The notes: generated by a model from the letters alone, not told the origin. A stretch of DNA of 64,000 nucleotides from Butyricicoccus_A sp963588905 (GCA_963588905.1 CAVAJF010000015.1:1-64000), one strand, 5' to 3'; shown: positions 16,717-25,486, numbered from the stretch's first letter. Numbers and translations: made by a program.

Positions 16717-19116
16717 ATGAGTAAACTTTCTGAAAAAAGTCTGAAAATACTGGAATATTATACAATTCTCGATCAGTTGGCAGACAAGTGCGTCAGCCGG
16801 AAGGCAAAGCAGGCGGCAAAGAATCTGCGTCCGCTGCACGACATCGAGGACGTGCAGGAGTTGCTGACGCAGACCGATGACGCAAAGCGTCTGCTTATGA
16901 CCGGCGGCACACCGGCGTTTGGCGGCATTCGTGAGGTGTCTGCGGCACTCAATCGATCAAAGATGGGCGGCATTCTGTCTACGCGCGAATTGCTGGATAT
17001 TGCATCGCTGCTGCACGCGGCCAATCAGGTGCGCAAGTACGGCAACGAGCAGCAGGACAACGGCGTGCATACGTCGTTGGACACGATGTTTGCGCGCATC
17101 AACAGCAACCGCTATCTGGAGGAAAAAATCAATCGCGCCATTATCAGCGAAGAGGAAATTGCCGATGCGGCATCGTCTGAGCTGGCCAATATTCGCCGCC
17201 AGATTCGACAGCAGAATGTCCATGTGCGCGAGACGCTGAATCATTATGTTTCTTCTGCGACGTATTCCAAATACTTACAGGAGACCATTATCACGCAGCG
17301 TGACGGCAGATATGTTATTCCGGTCAAGAGCGAGCACAAGGGCGATGTGCCGGGCATGGTACATGATGTTTCGTCCTCTGGCGCCACGCTGTTTATTGAG
17401 CCGACACAGGTTGTCAATGCAAATAACCAGATTAAGATTTTACAGGGCAAGGAAAAAGTGGAAATCGAGCGCATTCTCGCGGAGCTAACTGCGGATGTCG
17501 AAGGATTTTCCGATGCTATCGCGGCGGACTATGATGTGCTGTGCAAGCTGGACTTTATCTTTGCCAAGGCAAATTACTCGTTCCAGCTCAATGCTTGTTC
17601 GCCAAAGCTGAGCGAAAAGACACAGGTACAGCTGATTCAGGCGCGGCATCCGCTGCTCGACCAGAAGAAGGCGGTGGCAATTGATATTGCCCTCGGCTGT
17701 GACTACGATACGCTGGTTATCACAGGCCCGAATACCGGCGGCAAGACGGTCAGCCTGAAAACGCTGGGTCTGCTCAGCTTGATGGCGGCATCTGGTCTGC
17801 ACATTCCGGCAAATGAACAGAGTGAAGTATGCCTGTTCCAGAATATTTATGCGGATATTGGCGATGAGCAGAGCATTGAGCAGTCACTGTCTACGTTCTC
17901 TGCGCACATGAAGAATACCGTATCTATTATGGAAAAGTGCGGCCCGGACGATTTGATTTTGTTCGATGAGCTGGGTGCCGGCACAGACCCGGAAGAGGGT
18001 GCAGCACTGGCTGTGGCGATTATCGAGTACGGCAGAAAGATGGGCTCGCTGGTTGCGGCGACCACGCATTATTCTGAACTGAAGGTCTTTGCGCTGACGA
18101 CAGACGGCGTAGAAAACGCTTCGTGTGAATTTGACGTTAGAACGCTTCAGCCGACCTATCGCCTGCTGACCGGTGTGCCGGGCAAATCCAATGCGTTTGC
18201 CATTTCCAAGCGTTTAGGCTTACAACCTGCGATTATTGAACAGGCAAAGAAGCAGATTTCTGAGGAAAATGTCCGCTTTGAGGATGTTTTGGGCAGACTG
18301 GAAAAGGAACGGCATCAGCTGCAAAAGCAGCGTGAGGACGCGGATCGACTGCGCCGCACGGCACAGTCGGAAAAGGACAAGGCGGTCACGATGAAGGGAC
18401 GCGCCGAGGACGAGACTGACGCGATTCTCGAAAAGGCGCGCGAGCAGGCAGCGCGCATTTTGCGTGATGCTCGCATGGCATCGGATACCGTTTTTGCTCA
18501 GCTGGACGAGATGAAAAAGCAGGCGGCTGCCAATGCGGCGGATCAGAATTTGGCTGCGGCTCGTGCGGCACTGCGCAGTACGCTGGGACAGGCAGAAAAG
18601 AAGGCAGGCCGCCGCGAGAAAAAGACCGTGGAGGCGGACAGCATTCGTCCGCTCAAGGCCGGTGATACGGTTTATCTGCTCAATGTCGGCGTGCAGGGCA
18701 CAGTGCTCAAGCCGGAGGACAAGGACGGCATGGTTTACGTGCAGGCGGGCATTTTGAAGGTCAATGTGCCGATTAACGAGCTGCGCATAGAGCAGCCCAA
18801 GAAAAAGCCGCAGCCCAAGACGCGCAAAGCGTATCGGACGGCGGGCGCATCACCGGAGGTACGTCGCTCGGCGGCAAAGAGCGAGCTGGATGTCCGCGGC
18901 ATGATGGTCGAAGAGGCGTTAATGGAGGTTGACCGCTACATTTCCGACTGCCTGATGGCACGACTGGATGTCGTGACGATTATTCACGGCAAGGGCACCG
19001 GCACTTTGCGCACAGCGATTCAGGATCACTTGCGGCATGACAAACATGTGAAGTCCATTCGCAACGGCCGATACGGCGAGGGCGATATGGGCGTAACAAT
19101 TCTGGAATTGAAATAA
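16717..19116 (+). CDS. mutS2: Endonuclease MutS2
   Basis: A 799-residue MutS-family ATPase without the mismatch-binding domain. Walker A is GPNTGGKTV, starting at residue 337, and a coiled coil lies at about 525-620. A C-terminal Smr nuclease domain carries LDVRG (724-728) and HGKGTG. MutS2 suppresses recombination and, in Bacillus, rescues collided ribosomes. The ATG at 16717 gives the family start (MSKLSEKSLKILEYYTIL); AGGAG lies 14 bases upstream, which is long. A TTG at 16705 lies only 2 bases from the RBS and is less likely. Confidence 0.95.
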   Translation: MSKLSEKSLKILEYYTILDQLADKCVSRKAKQAAKNLRPLHDIEDVQELLTQTDDAKRLLMTGGTPAFGGIREVSAALNRSKMGGILSTRELLDIASLLHAANQVRKYGNEQQDNGVHTSLDTMFARINSNRYLEEKINRAIISEEEIADAASSELANIRRQIRQQNVHVRETLNHYVSSATYSKYLQETIITQRDGRYVIPVKSEHKGDVPGMVHDVSSSGATLFIEPTQVVNANNQIKILQGKEKVEIERILAELTADVEGFSDAIAADYDVLCKLDFIFAKANYSFQLNACSPKLSEKTQVQLIQARHPLLDQKKAVAIDIALGCDYDTLVITGPNTGGKTVSLKTLGLLSLMAASGLHIPANEQSEVCLFQNIYADIGDEQSIEQSLSTFSAHMKNTVSIMEKCGPDDLILFDELGAGTDPEEGAALAVAIIEYGRKMGSLVAATTHYSELKVFALTTDGVENASCEFDVRTLQPTYRLLTGVPGKSNAFAISKRLGLQPAIIEQAKKQISEENVRFEDVLGRLEKERHQLQKQREDADRLRRTAQSEKDKAVTMKGRAEDETDAILEKAREQAARILRDARMASDTVFAQLDEMKKQAAANAADQNLAAARAALRSTLGQAEKKAGRREKKTVEADSIRPLKAGDTVYLLNVGVQGTVLKPEDKDGMVYVQAGILKVNVPINELRIEQPKKKPQPKTRKAYRTAGASPEVRRSAAKSELDVRGMMVEEALMEVDRYISDCLMARLDVVTIIHGKGTGTLRTAIQDHLRHDKHVKSIRNGRYGEGDMGVTILELK

Positions 19117-19151
19117 AACCTAACAAAACGCGAAAAATAGGGCATAAAAAA

Positions 19152-19278
19152 CGTCAATATGTTGAGAACACTGGTGTTGCAATTTGCGGTATTTGAAAAT
19201 CCTTTACAAATTTTCGATCGAAAATGCTCTCTTTTGTTACAAAAACATATTGACGAAATCGGAAAAAACAGGTATGCT
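19152..19278 (+). promoter_or_regulatory. Promoter of the HPr-like gene with flanking inverted repeats
   Basis: TTGACG (19250-19255), 17 bp, TATGCT (19273-19278) is a good promoter, giving a leader of about 90 nt. The 12-nt CGTCAATATGTT (19152-19163) is repeated inverted at 19244-19255 over the -35. The 14-nt palindrome TTTTCGATCGAAAA is at 19211-19224. The intergenic stretch 19117-19375 otherwise holds nothing I can name. Confidence 0.55.
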
Positions 19279-19375
19279 ATAAATAATAATATATGATTCA
19301 GGAAAAAGAATCTGCATATTCATGTATTGTGTTGTATAGGTTTAGTTTAATTTTGTTTATAGGAGCGATGTTGAA

Positions 19376-19654
19376 ATGTTTTCACAGGAAGTTCAGGTAA
19401 CAAACCAGGTTGGACTGTATGCACGTCCGGCTACATTCTTCATTCAGTGTGCAAATGGCTTTAAGAGCACCATTCTGGTTGAAAAGGAAGAGCGCAGAGT
19501 CAATGCAAAGTCTCTGCTGGGCATTCTGTCTTTGGGCATCACCAAGGGCACGACAATCACGCTGATCGCAGACGGTGTTGACGAGGTTGAGGCTGTCAAC
19601 GCACTGACCGATCTGATTCAGTCCAATTTTAGCGATTCGAACTTCAGCGACTGA
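19376..19654 (+). CDS. HPr-like PTS protein with Tyr at position 15
   Basis: A 92-residue protein with the HPr fold. The EI phosphorylation site, normally His15 in GLHARPA, reads G-L-Y15-A-R-P-A (codon TAT). Ser46, the HPr kinase/phosphorylase site, is kept in NAKSLLGILSLG. It therefore cannot carry a His15 phosphate for sugar transport. It is more like Bacillus Crh (Gln15), a purely regulatory partner of CcpA in catabolite control. AGGAG lies about 10 bases upstream. The C-terminus has a small repeat, SNFSDSNFSD. No ptsI gene is adjacent. Confidence 0.9.
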   Translation: MFSQEVQVTNQVGLYARPATFFIQCANGFKSTILVEKEERRVNAKSLLGILSLGITKGTTITLIADGVDEVEAVNALTDLIQSNFSDSNFSD

Positions 19655-19678
19655 TTTCAACCCTACGAATGAACAGAG

Positions 19679-19707
19679 GACACCGCTGGTTTGCGGTGTC
19701 TTTTTTT
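19679..19707 (+). terminator. Intrinsic terminator of the HPr-like gene
   Basis: An 8-bp stem GACACCGC/GCGGTGTC (19679-19686, 19693-19700) is followed by seven T residues, just upstream of uvrC. Confidence 0.9.
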
Positions 19708-19735
19708 CGTAACTTTTTCGGAAGGAGACATGGAG

Positions 19736-21574
19736 ATGACCCGCGAAGAACTGCATCAAAAGGTACTGACACTCCCGAAGGAACCTGGCGTGTATATCAT
19801 GAAAAACCGGCACGATCAGGTGATTTACGTCGGCAAGGCGAAGGTGCTCAAAAATCGCGTTTCGCAGTATTTCCAAAATGAAGCGAAACATACACCAAAA
19901 ACGCGGAAAATGGTGGAAAATATCTATAATTTTGATATTATCGTGTGTTCTTCTGAATTTGAAGCGCTGGTTTTGGAAAATCAGATGATTAAAAAATACC
20001 AGCCCAAATATAACATCCTTCTCAAAGACGACAAGGGCTATCCGTTTATTCGCATCTCAACAGACGAGCCGTATCCGACGTTTGAAGTTGTGGGAAAGAC
20101 GAAGGCGGACACGGCACGGTATTTGGGGCCGTATGCCGGACGTGGCGCGGCTTTTCAGGCGATTGACACTGTGAGCCGCGCACTTGGTCTACGCGACTGT
20201 CATCGCGTGCTGCCGCGCGATATTGGCAAGCGGAGACCGTGTCTGAATGCACAGATGGGGCGTTGCTGCGCGCCGTGTGCGGGCAAGGTGTCGCAGGACG
20301 AATATGCGCAGCGTGTCGCACAGGCCATTCGCGTATTGGAAGGCGATTATGAAGCACTGGCGGCACAGCTGGAACGCGAGATGCTGCAAGCGGCAGAGGA
20401 AGAACGCTTTGAGCAGGCGGCACAGCTGCGTGACCGAATGCGAGCGATTCAGCGCGCCGGACAGCATCAGATGGTTGTGGCGAGCGGCTTTTCGGATATG
20501 GATATTTTGGCATTTGTGCAGGGCGAGACCAAGGGGTGTCTGGTTGTGCTGCATTATATCGCGGGCAATTTGTACGACAAAGAATATACCATGCTGGATG
20601 GTACCTCGGAAGAAGACGGCGCAGAACTGCTGGGCAGCTATCTCAAACAGTATTACGCGATGCGAGGTGCCGTGCCGGGTCTGGTGCTCATCTCCGAACC
20701 GATAGAGGATATGGAGGCAGTCAGCGAGTTTCTGCGCACAACGGCGGGGAAAAAAGTGACGGTATCCGTGCCGCAGCGCGGCAAACGACGAGAATTGATG
20801 GATTTGGCGCGAAAAAATGCGCGGGAAGAAATCGTTCGCTCGGAGACTACCGGTCAGCGCAGACAAAAATCCTTGGAGCTGTTTGGCAGCATGATGGGAC
20901 TGGAGCAGACGCCGACAACATTTGAAGCGTATGATATTTCCAATCTGGCGGGAACCAATACAGTCGGTTCCATGATTGTATTTGAAAACGGACAGCCCAA
21001 ACGCAGCCGGTATCGTCGGTTTCGTATTGAATCGGTAGCAGACGGGCAGGATGATTACAAGGCGATGGAAGAAATGCTGACGCGGCGTATGCAGCGCTGG
21101 AAGGACGGCGATGAGAAGTTTTCACCGCTGCCCAGCGTGTTTATGATAGACGGCGGACTGGGACATGTGCGCGTGGCAAAGGGTGTGCTGGATCGATTTT
21201 CCTGCGATACGCCGGTCTTTGGCATGGTCAAGGATGACCACCATCGAACGCGCGGTCTGGTCGCACCGGACGGACGGGAATTCAGCATTGCGACGACACC
21301 GGCAGTATTTGCGCTGGTCGGGCGGATGCAGGAGGAAGTGCACCGGTTTGCCATCACATATCAGCGCACGCTGCGGCAATCACAGGCGGTGCGCTCGCAA
21401 TTGGATCAGATTCCGGGCATTGGAAAAAAACGCCGCACGGCGTTGCTGCAAACGTTTAAGAGCCTCAAGCGTATCCGAGAGGCATCGGTAGACGAACTGG
21501 AAGCGGCTGTTCCTCAGGCGGCGGCACAGGCGGTCTATGACTATTTTCACAAGAAACAGGAGGAGCAGACATGA
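19736..21574 (+). CDS. uvrC: Excinuclease ABC subunit C (UvrC)
   Basis: A 612-residue nucleotide excision repair nuclease. The N-terminal GIY-YIG domain (GVYIMKNRHDQVIYVGKAK) makes the 3' incision. A UVR motif near 200-235 binds UvrB, the RNase H-like domain makes the 5' cut, and a C-terminal helix-hairpin-helix (IPGIGKKRRTALL) binds DNA. I use the ATG at 19736, 8 bases after AAGGAG; the one at 19730 is too close. No sugar-type PTS gene adjoins. The 3' end overlaps rsmD by 4 bp. Confidence 0.96.
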   Translation: MTREELHQKVLTLPKEPGVYIMKNRHDQVIYVGKAKVLKNRVSQYFQNEAKHTPKTRKMVENIYNFDIIVCSSEFEALVLENQMIKKYQPKYNILLKDDKGYPFIRISTDEPYPTFEVVGKTKADTARYLGPYAGRGAAFQAIDTVSRALGLRDCHRVLPRDIGKRRPCLNAQMGRCCAPCAGKVSQDEYAQRVAQAIRVLEGDYEALAAQLEREMLQAAEEERFEQAAQLRDRMRAIQRAGQHQMVVASGFSDMDILAFVQGETKGCLVVLHYIAGNLYDKEYTMLDGTSEEDGAELLGSYLKQYYAMRGAVPGLVLISEPIEDMEAVSEFLRTTAGKKVTVSVPQRGKRRELMDLARKNAREEIVRSETTGQRRQKSLELFGSMMGLEQTPTTFEAYDISNLAGTNTVGSMIVFENGQPKRSRYRRFRIESVADGQDDYKAMEEMLTRRMQRWKDGDEKFSPLPSVFMIDGGLGHVRVAKGVLDRFSCDTPVFGMVKDDHHRTRGLVAPDGREFSIATTPAVFALVGRMQEEVHRFAITYQRTLRQSQAVRSQLDQIPGIGKKRRTALLQTFKSLKRIREASVDELEAAVPQAAAQAVYDYFHKKQEEQT

Positions 21575-22125
21575 GAGTCATCAGTGGAAGCGCGCGCGGC
21601 AGAATTTTGGACGCTGTGCCGGGAAAAAATACCCGTCCGACGACGGATAAAGTCAAAGAATCTGTGTTTAATATTTTGCAGTTTCGATTGTACGATGCTG
21701 CCATGCTGGATCTGTTTGCCGGAACCGGGCAGATGGGTATCGAGGCACTGAGCCGCGGTGCCAAGCACGCGGTATTTGTCGATCAGGCGCCGAAGGCAAT
21801 TGGCGTCATCAAGAAGAATCTCGCGGCAGCCCGCGTGGAAGATCGTGCGGAGGTCCTGCACATGACATATCAGCAGGCGCTGCAGTGTCTTTCGGGCAGG
21901 CAGTTTGATGTCCTGTTTCTCGATCCGCCATATGGCGGCGAGTTGTTAAATTCTGCGCTGAAAGCTGTAGAATCGTTTGACATCCTGTCGCCGGATGGTA
22001 TAATAATATGTGAAAGTTCCGTGGAAGATAGCGTCAGGTGCCCAGAATCCTTTGCTGTGCAGAAAACTTATCAATACGGCACGATCTGCCTGACGGCAAT
22101 GTGCCGGAAGGAAGAAAACAGCTAA
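21571..22125 (+). CDS. rsmD: 16S rRNA (guanine(966)-N2)-methyltransferase RsmD
   Basis: A 184-residue SAM-dependent methyltransferase. Motif I is DLFAGTGQMGIEALSRGA and the catalytic motif is LDPPYG (the D/N-PP-Y type). The ATGA overlap couples it to uvrC. The rsmD-coaD pairing is conserved in Firmicutes. Confidence 0.95.
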   Translation: MRVISGSARGRILDAVPGKNTRPTTDKVKESVFNILQFRLYDAAMLDLFAGTGQMGIEALSRGAKHAVFVDQAPKAIGVIKKNLAAARVEDRAEVLHMTYQQALQCLSGRQFDVLFLDPPYGGELLNSALKAVESFDILSPDGIIICESSVEDSVRCPESFAVQKTYQYGTICLTAMCRKEENS

Positions 22126-22158
22126 GGCACTCCACAGGAGCAGCCGGAAAGGACACGT

Positions 22159-22647
22159 ATGAGAATCGGGGTATACCCTGGCAGCTTTGATCCTGCCACG
22201 CTCGGACACTTGGATATTATTCAACGCGCATCCAAATTATTTGACAAGCTCATTGTTGCGGCAATGATTAACGGAGAAAAAACTTCCGCCTTCACCATGG
22301 AGGAAAAGGTCGATTTTCTCAAGCGCATGACGGCAGATCTGCCCAATGTAGAGGTGGATAGCTTCAGCGGTCTGCTTGCGGATTATGTGCGTGAGAAGAA
22401 CGCCTGCGCGATTGTCAAAGGACTGCGTGCGGTGTCTGATTTTGAATACGAATTTCAGATGGCACTTGCCAATAAAAAGCTGAATGCAGATCTGGATACG
22501 GTCTTTCTCATGACCGATCAGAAATATCTGTTTCTCAGCTCCACGATCGTGCGTGATATTGCCCGCCACGGCGGCGATATTAGCGAGTTTGTCTCGGAAG
22601 AGGTTCGAGAGGACATTTTGAAAAAGCTCGACCGCACGCATCAGTAA
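22159..22647 (+). CDS. coaD: Phosphopantetheine adenylyltransferase
   Basis: A 162-residue nucleotidyltransferase that makes dephospho-CoA from phosphopantetheine and ATP. The nucleotide-binding motif reads GSFDPATLGHLDI (a TxGH type), and KGLRAVSDFEYE and YLFLSSTIVRDIA are conserved CoaD stretches. GGAAAGG precedes the ATG. Confidence 0.96.
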   Translation: MRIGVYPGSFDPATLGHLDIIQRASKLFDKLIVAAMINGEKTSAFTMEEKVDFLKRMTADLPNVEVDSFSGLLADYVREKNACAIVKGLRAVSDFEYEFQMALANKKLNADLDTVFLMTDQKYLFLSSTIVRDIARHGGDISEFVSEEVREDILKKLDRTHQ

Positions 22648-22702
22648 AAAAGATCATCACGATAAAGCAAAGATAGAAAGACAAGCAGATGGAGGGACAC
22701 GC

Positions 22703-23164
22703 ATGGTAGCTGTTTTGGAAGAACTCATCAATTCGCTCTATGATATGATTCAGGAAGCGCGCAGCGTTCCGCTGAGTGCAGACAAATGTATGATCGATCA
22801 GGAAAAGGCACTCGACATTCTCGACGAAATCCGTTCGAATATGCCGAAGGATTTGGAGATGGCACGAGCACTCGTAGAGAAGCGCAATGAGATGGTAGAG
22901 GCGAGCAAGAAGGAAGCAGAAGATCTGCGCCGCAAGGCAGAGGAATACGTTCGCAAGACGGTAAATGAAAGTGCAATGATTGCAGAAGCACAGCGTCAGG
23001 CGGATGAGATCGTTGCCAATGCAGAAAAGCAGGCAGCGCAGATTCGCGCAACCGTCAATTCGTACTGCACCGAGAAGCTCAACGCAACCGAAACCTGTGC
23101 TGCACAGTCGCTGGAAGAGATTCGCAAGTGCCGCGCACAGTTCGAGCAGGTAAGCCCGAAGTAA
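22703..23164 (+). CDS. Coiled-coil protein, unknown function
   Basis: A 153-residue protein. A short N-terminal region leads to a long, Ala/Glu/Lys/Arg-rich coiled coil from about residue 45 to 125 (AEDLRRKAEEYVRKTV and NAEKQAAQIRATV). No membrane segment is visible. Such small DivIVA- or ATPase-subunit-like proteins are frequent after coaD in Clostridia. A role in division or envelope organisation is a guess. GGAGGG lies 6 bases before the ATG. A strong terminator follows. Confidence 0.75.
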   Translation: MVAVLEELINSLYDMIQEARSVPLSADKCMIDQEKALDILDEIRSNMPKDLEMARALVEKRNEMVEASKKEAEDLRRKAEEYVRKTVNESAMIAEAQRQADEIVANAEKQAAQIRATVNSYCTEKLNATETCAAQSLEEIRKCRAQFEQVSPK

Positions 23165-23189
23165 CAGCAAGAATTCAATATAGGTCACA

Positions 23190-23228
23190 AGCAGAAAGCG
23201 GAGATTTGTCTCTGTTTTCTGCTTTTTT
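23190..23228 (+). terminator. Intrinsic terminator
   Basis: A 15-bp stem with two G-U pairs (23190-23204 and 23209-23223), loop TTTG, is followed by TTTTT. It ends the rsmD-coaD-coiled-coil run. Confidence 0.85.
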
Positions 23229-23285
23229 CTTCGCCTAGGCGAAGAAGTTTGTTTGAACTTCCGAACAAGTGTTCGGAAGTTCAAA
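23229..23285. promoter_or_regulatory. Perfect palindrome and SOS-box-like operator
   Basis: CTTCGCCTAGGCGAAG (23229-23244) is a perfect 16-nt palindrome. Immediately after lies a 15-bp inverted repeat (23252-23266 and 23271-23285). Its core CGAACAAGTGTTCG (23262-23275) fits the Bacillus LexA (DinR) consensus CGAAC-RNRY-GTTCG exactly. It sits 70 bp upstream of the mraZ promoter, after the previous terminator. A second, weaker promoter (TTGATT 23287-23292, TCTAAT 23311-23316) lies close by. Whether LexA acts here is inference. Confidence 0.5.
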
Positions 23286-23344
23286 ATTGATTAAAAATCG
23301 TGGAAAAAACTCTAATTATTCCTATAAAAAAATGCGGGAGAACC

Positions 23345-23400
23345 TTGCAATTTAAGATTACAGAAAGTATAATAAAATCATAGTGGAAGAGAGTGGGAGA
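23345..23400 (+). promoter_or_regulatory. mraZ (dcw cluster) promoter with MraZ-box-like repeats
   Basis: TTGCAA (23345-23350), 17 bp, TATAAT (23368-23373). GTGGAAGA (23383-23390) and GTGGGAGA (23393-23400) repeat at 10-bp period just after the start point. MraZ proteins bind such GTGG/TGGG repeats near their own promoter to repress the cluster. Only two copies are seen here. Confidence 0.6.
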
Positions 23401-23444
23401 AAAGCCCACATGAGACCACGACTGCGGAACGGGAGGACGGCGGC

Positions 23445-23861
23445 GTGAAGGGTGAGTATCAGCATACCTTGGACGCAAAGGGTCGTTTGTTTATTCCCGC
23501 TAAGCTGCGCGAACAGCTGGGAGACAGCTTCGTTGTGACGAAGGGACTGGACGACTGCTTGTTTGTGTATCCGCAGGAGGCATGGGAAGAGCTGGAACAG
23601 AAAATCCGGCAGCTGCCTATGTCTAAATCTCGAAGCCTACAGCGCTTCTTCCTGTCTTCAGCGGCGGATGTGACCGTGGACAGGCAGGGGCGCATCGTTA
23701 TTCCGTCTGTGCTTCGCAGCTATGCGAAGCTGGAGCGCGATGTTGTTGTCATCGGCGTGGGAGAACGGGCAGAGCTTTGGGATGCACGGCGTTGGAACGC
23801 CTATACTGACGATTTGGACTCTGAGAGCATCGCGCAGGCGATGGAAGAACTGGGATTTTGA
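23445..23861 (+). CDS. mraZ: Transcriptional regulator MraZ
   Basis: A 138-residue AbrB-fold protein with two SpoVT/AbrB repeats: DAKGRLFIPAKLR near 10 and DRQGRIVIPSVLR near 79. It is a DNA-binding autoregulator and first gene of the division-wall cluster. The GTG start has GGGAGG 8 bases upstream. The repeats in its leader are probably its own operator. Confidence 0.93.
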   Translation: MKGEYQHTLDAKGRLFIPAKLREQLGDSFVVTKGLDDCLFVYPQEAWEELEQKIRQLPMSKSRSLQRFFLSSAADVTVDRQGRIVIPSVLRSYAKLERDVVVIGVGERAELWDARRWNAYTDDLDSESIAQAMEELGF

Positions 23862-23880
23862 GACGGAGGACTGACGAAAA

Positions 23881-24825
23881 ATGGAATTTCAGCATATTTC
23901 GATTTTGCTGTCCGAGTGTCTCGACAGCTTGAACATTCGCCCGGACGGTGTATATGTCGATGCGACATTGGGCGGAGCTGGCCACTCGCTGCATATCGCG
24001 CAGCGTTTGACAGAGGGCGGACGTCTGATTTCGATTGACCGCGACGATATGGCGCTTGCCAACGCGGAAAAGCGTCTGGCAGAGGTGCGCGACCGCGTGA
24101 CACTGGTAAAAAGCGATTTTCGCAACATTGACACGGCGGTTGCTTCGTGCGGCGTAGAGCAGGTAGATGGCATCCTGTTTGATTTGGGTGTGTCATCGCC
24201 GCAGCTGGATATTGCGGAGCGCGGCTTTTCGTACATGCACGATGCCAAGCTGGACATGCGCATGGATCAGCAGCAGGCGTTATCCGCCTATGAGGTTGTT
24301 AACACGTGGGATCGTGCCGAAATTCGCCGCATTCTCTGGGAATATGGCGAGGAGCGGTATGCGCCGCAGATTGCAGCGGCAATTGAACGCGCCCGGGAGC
24401 AGAAGCCGATTGAAACAACGCTGGAGCTGGCAGACATCATTCGCGAAGCGATGCCGCCGGCAGCCCGCCGAGAAAAGCAGCATCCGGCTAAGCGCAGCTT
24501 TCAGGCTATCCGCATCGCCGTCAATGATGAGCTGAAGGCGGTACAGGAAGCCATGGATCGCTCGATTGATTTGCTGGCACCGGGCGGCAGACTGGCTGTT
24601 ATTACGTTCCACTCGTTAGAGGATCGCATTGTAAAGAATGCCTTTCGCAGCGCCGCACAGGGATGTACCTGTCCGAAGGATTTTCCGGTGTGCGTCTGCG
24701 GCAAACAGGCAAAGGTAAAATTGGTAGCACGCAAGCCGTTGCTGCCGTCTATGGAGGAAATCGCTCGAAACCCCCGCGCGAGAAGCGCAAAATTGAGAGT
24801 ATGTGAAAAAATGCCAAAGAAGTAA
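23881..24825 (+). CDS. rsmH: 16S rRNA (cytosine(1402)-N4)-methyltransferase RsmH
   Basis: A 314-residue SAM-dependent methyltransferase (formerly MraW). It starts with the MEFQHISILLSECL region, motif I is YVDATLGGAGHS, and the C-terminal TFHSLEDRIVKNAF stretch is diagnostic. It lies 19 bp after mraZ, as in most bacteria. Confidence 0.96.
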   Translation: MEFQHISILLSECLDSLNIRPDGVYVDATLGGAGHSLHIAQRLTEGGRLISIDRDDMALANAEKRLAEVRDRVTLVKSDFRNIDTAVASCGVEQVDGILFDLGVSSPQLDIAERGFSYMHDAKLDMRMDQQQALSAYEVVNTWDRAEIRRILWEYGEERYAPQIAAAIERAREQKPIETTLELADIIREAMPPAARREKQHPAKRSFQAIRIAVNDELKAVQEAMDRSIDLLAPGGRLAVITFHSLEDRIVKNAFRSAAQGCTCPKDFPVCVCGKQAKVKLVARKPLLPSMEEIARNPRARSAKLRVCEKMPKK

Positions 24826-24844
24826 AAAGGGAGAGCGAACTCGT

Positions 24845-25321
24845 ATGACAAAAGAAACACGGCGGAATCAAACGCCAATTCCAATAGATTCCGCGGAACG
24901 GCGCAAGCTGGCACGCAAAAAAGAACGTGCTCGTCTGCGGCGCAGACGCGATCGTATCCGTAAGCTGGTCATTGCAGCAGTCTTTGCTGTGTTTATGGTT
25001 GGTGCAGTGAGCACTGTCGTGGGATACATTCAGATGACAGACCTGACAAAACAGGTAGAAGAGAAAAAAACACAGCTCGCACAGCTGGAAAGTGAATATA
25101 CTTCTCTCAACGCTAAGAAGCAAAATTCTGTGGATCTTTCCGAAGTAGAGACGTATGCAGAAAATGTACTGGGTCTGGTCAAACTCGACCGCAGCCAGGA
25201 AGAATATCTGGAGCTGCAGAAAAACGATCAGGTGCAGGTAAACGAAGGCTCTAGTGGGGTGGAAAAGCTGGCATCCAGTTTTGTGAAGAGCTTTAGTGCA
25301 ATTTTGTCATTTTTACGCTGA
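24845..25321 (+). CDS. ftsL: FtsL-like septum protein
   Basis: A 158-residue bitopic protein. A basic cytosolic tail (ARKKERARLRRRRDRIRK) is followed by one membrane helix (about 40-62), then an extracellular coiled coil (QVEEKKTQLAQLESEYTSL). This is the FtsL/DivIC layout that joins FtsQ/DivIB in the divisome. The identification leans on position. The ATG at 24845 is chosen because AGGGAG lies upstream; an earlier in-frame start lies inside rsmH. A terminator follows. Confidence 0.75.
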   Translation: MTKETRRNQTPIPIDSAERRKLARKKERARLRRRRDRIRKLVIAAVFAVFMVGAVSTVVGYIQMTDLTKQVEEKKTQLAQLESEYTSLNAKKQNSVDLSEVETYAENVLGLVKLDRSQEEYLELQKNDQVQVNEGSSGVEKLASSFVKSFSAILSFLR

Positions 25322-25347
25322 TGTATCATATACATAATAAAACGGTG

Positions 25348-25387
25348 GGAGTGAGAAGCGTGAATAACCTTCTGACTCCTTGTTTTT
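25348..25387 (+). terminator. Terminator inside the dcw cluster
   Basis: GGAGTGAGAAG (25348-25358) and CTTCTGACTCC (25369-25379) pair with one mismatch and are followed by TTGTTTTTTG. It separates mraZ-rsmH-ftsL from the pbp-mur block. Confidence 0.75.
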
Positions 25388-25394
25388 TGTCATG

Positions 25395-25429
25395 TTGACG
25401 ATGCAATTGATACATAGTTGTGCTATAAT
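25395..25429 (+). promoter_or_regulatory. Extended -10 promoter of the pbp-mur block
   Basis: TGCTATAAT (25421-25429) is a consensus extended -10. The nearest -35 match, TTGACG at 25395-25400, is 23 bp away, so the extended -10 probably dominates. Confidence 0.5.
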
Positions 25430-25486
25430 CGAAGGTATTCTTAAAGGGCGGATATTTCGCAGAACAATGGATTGGAGATTACACGA

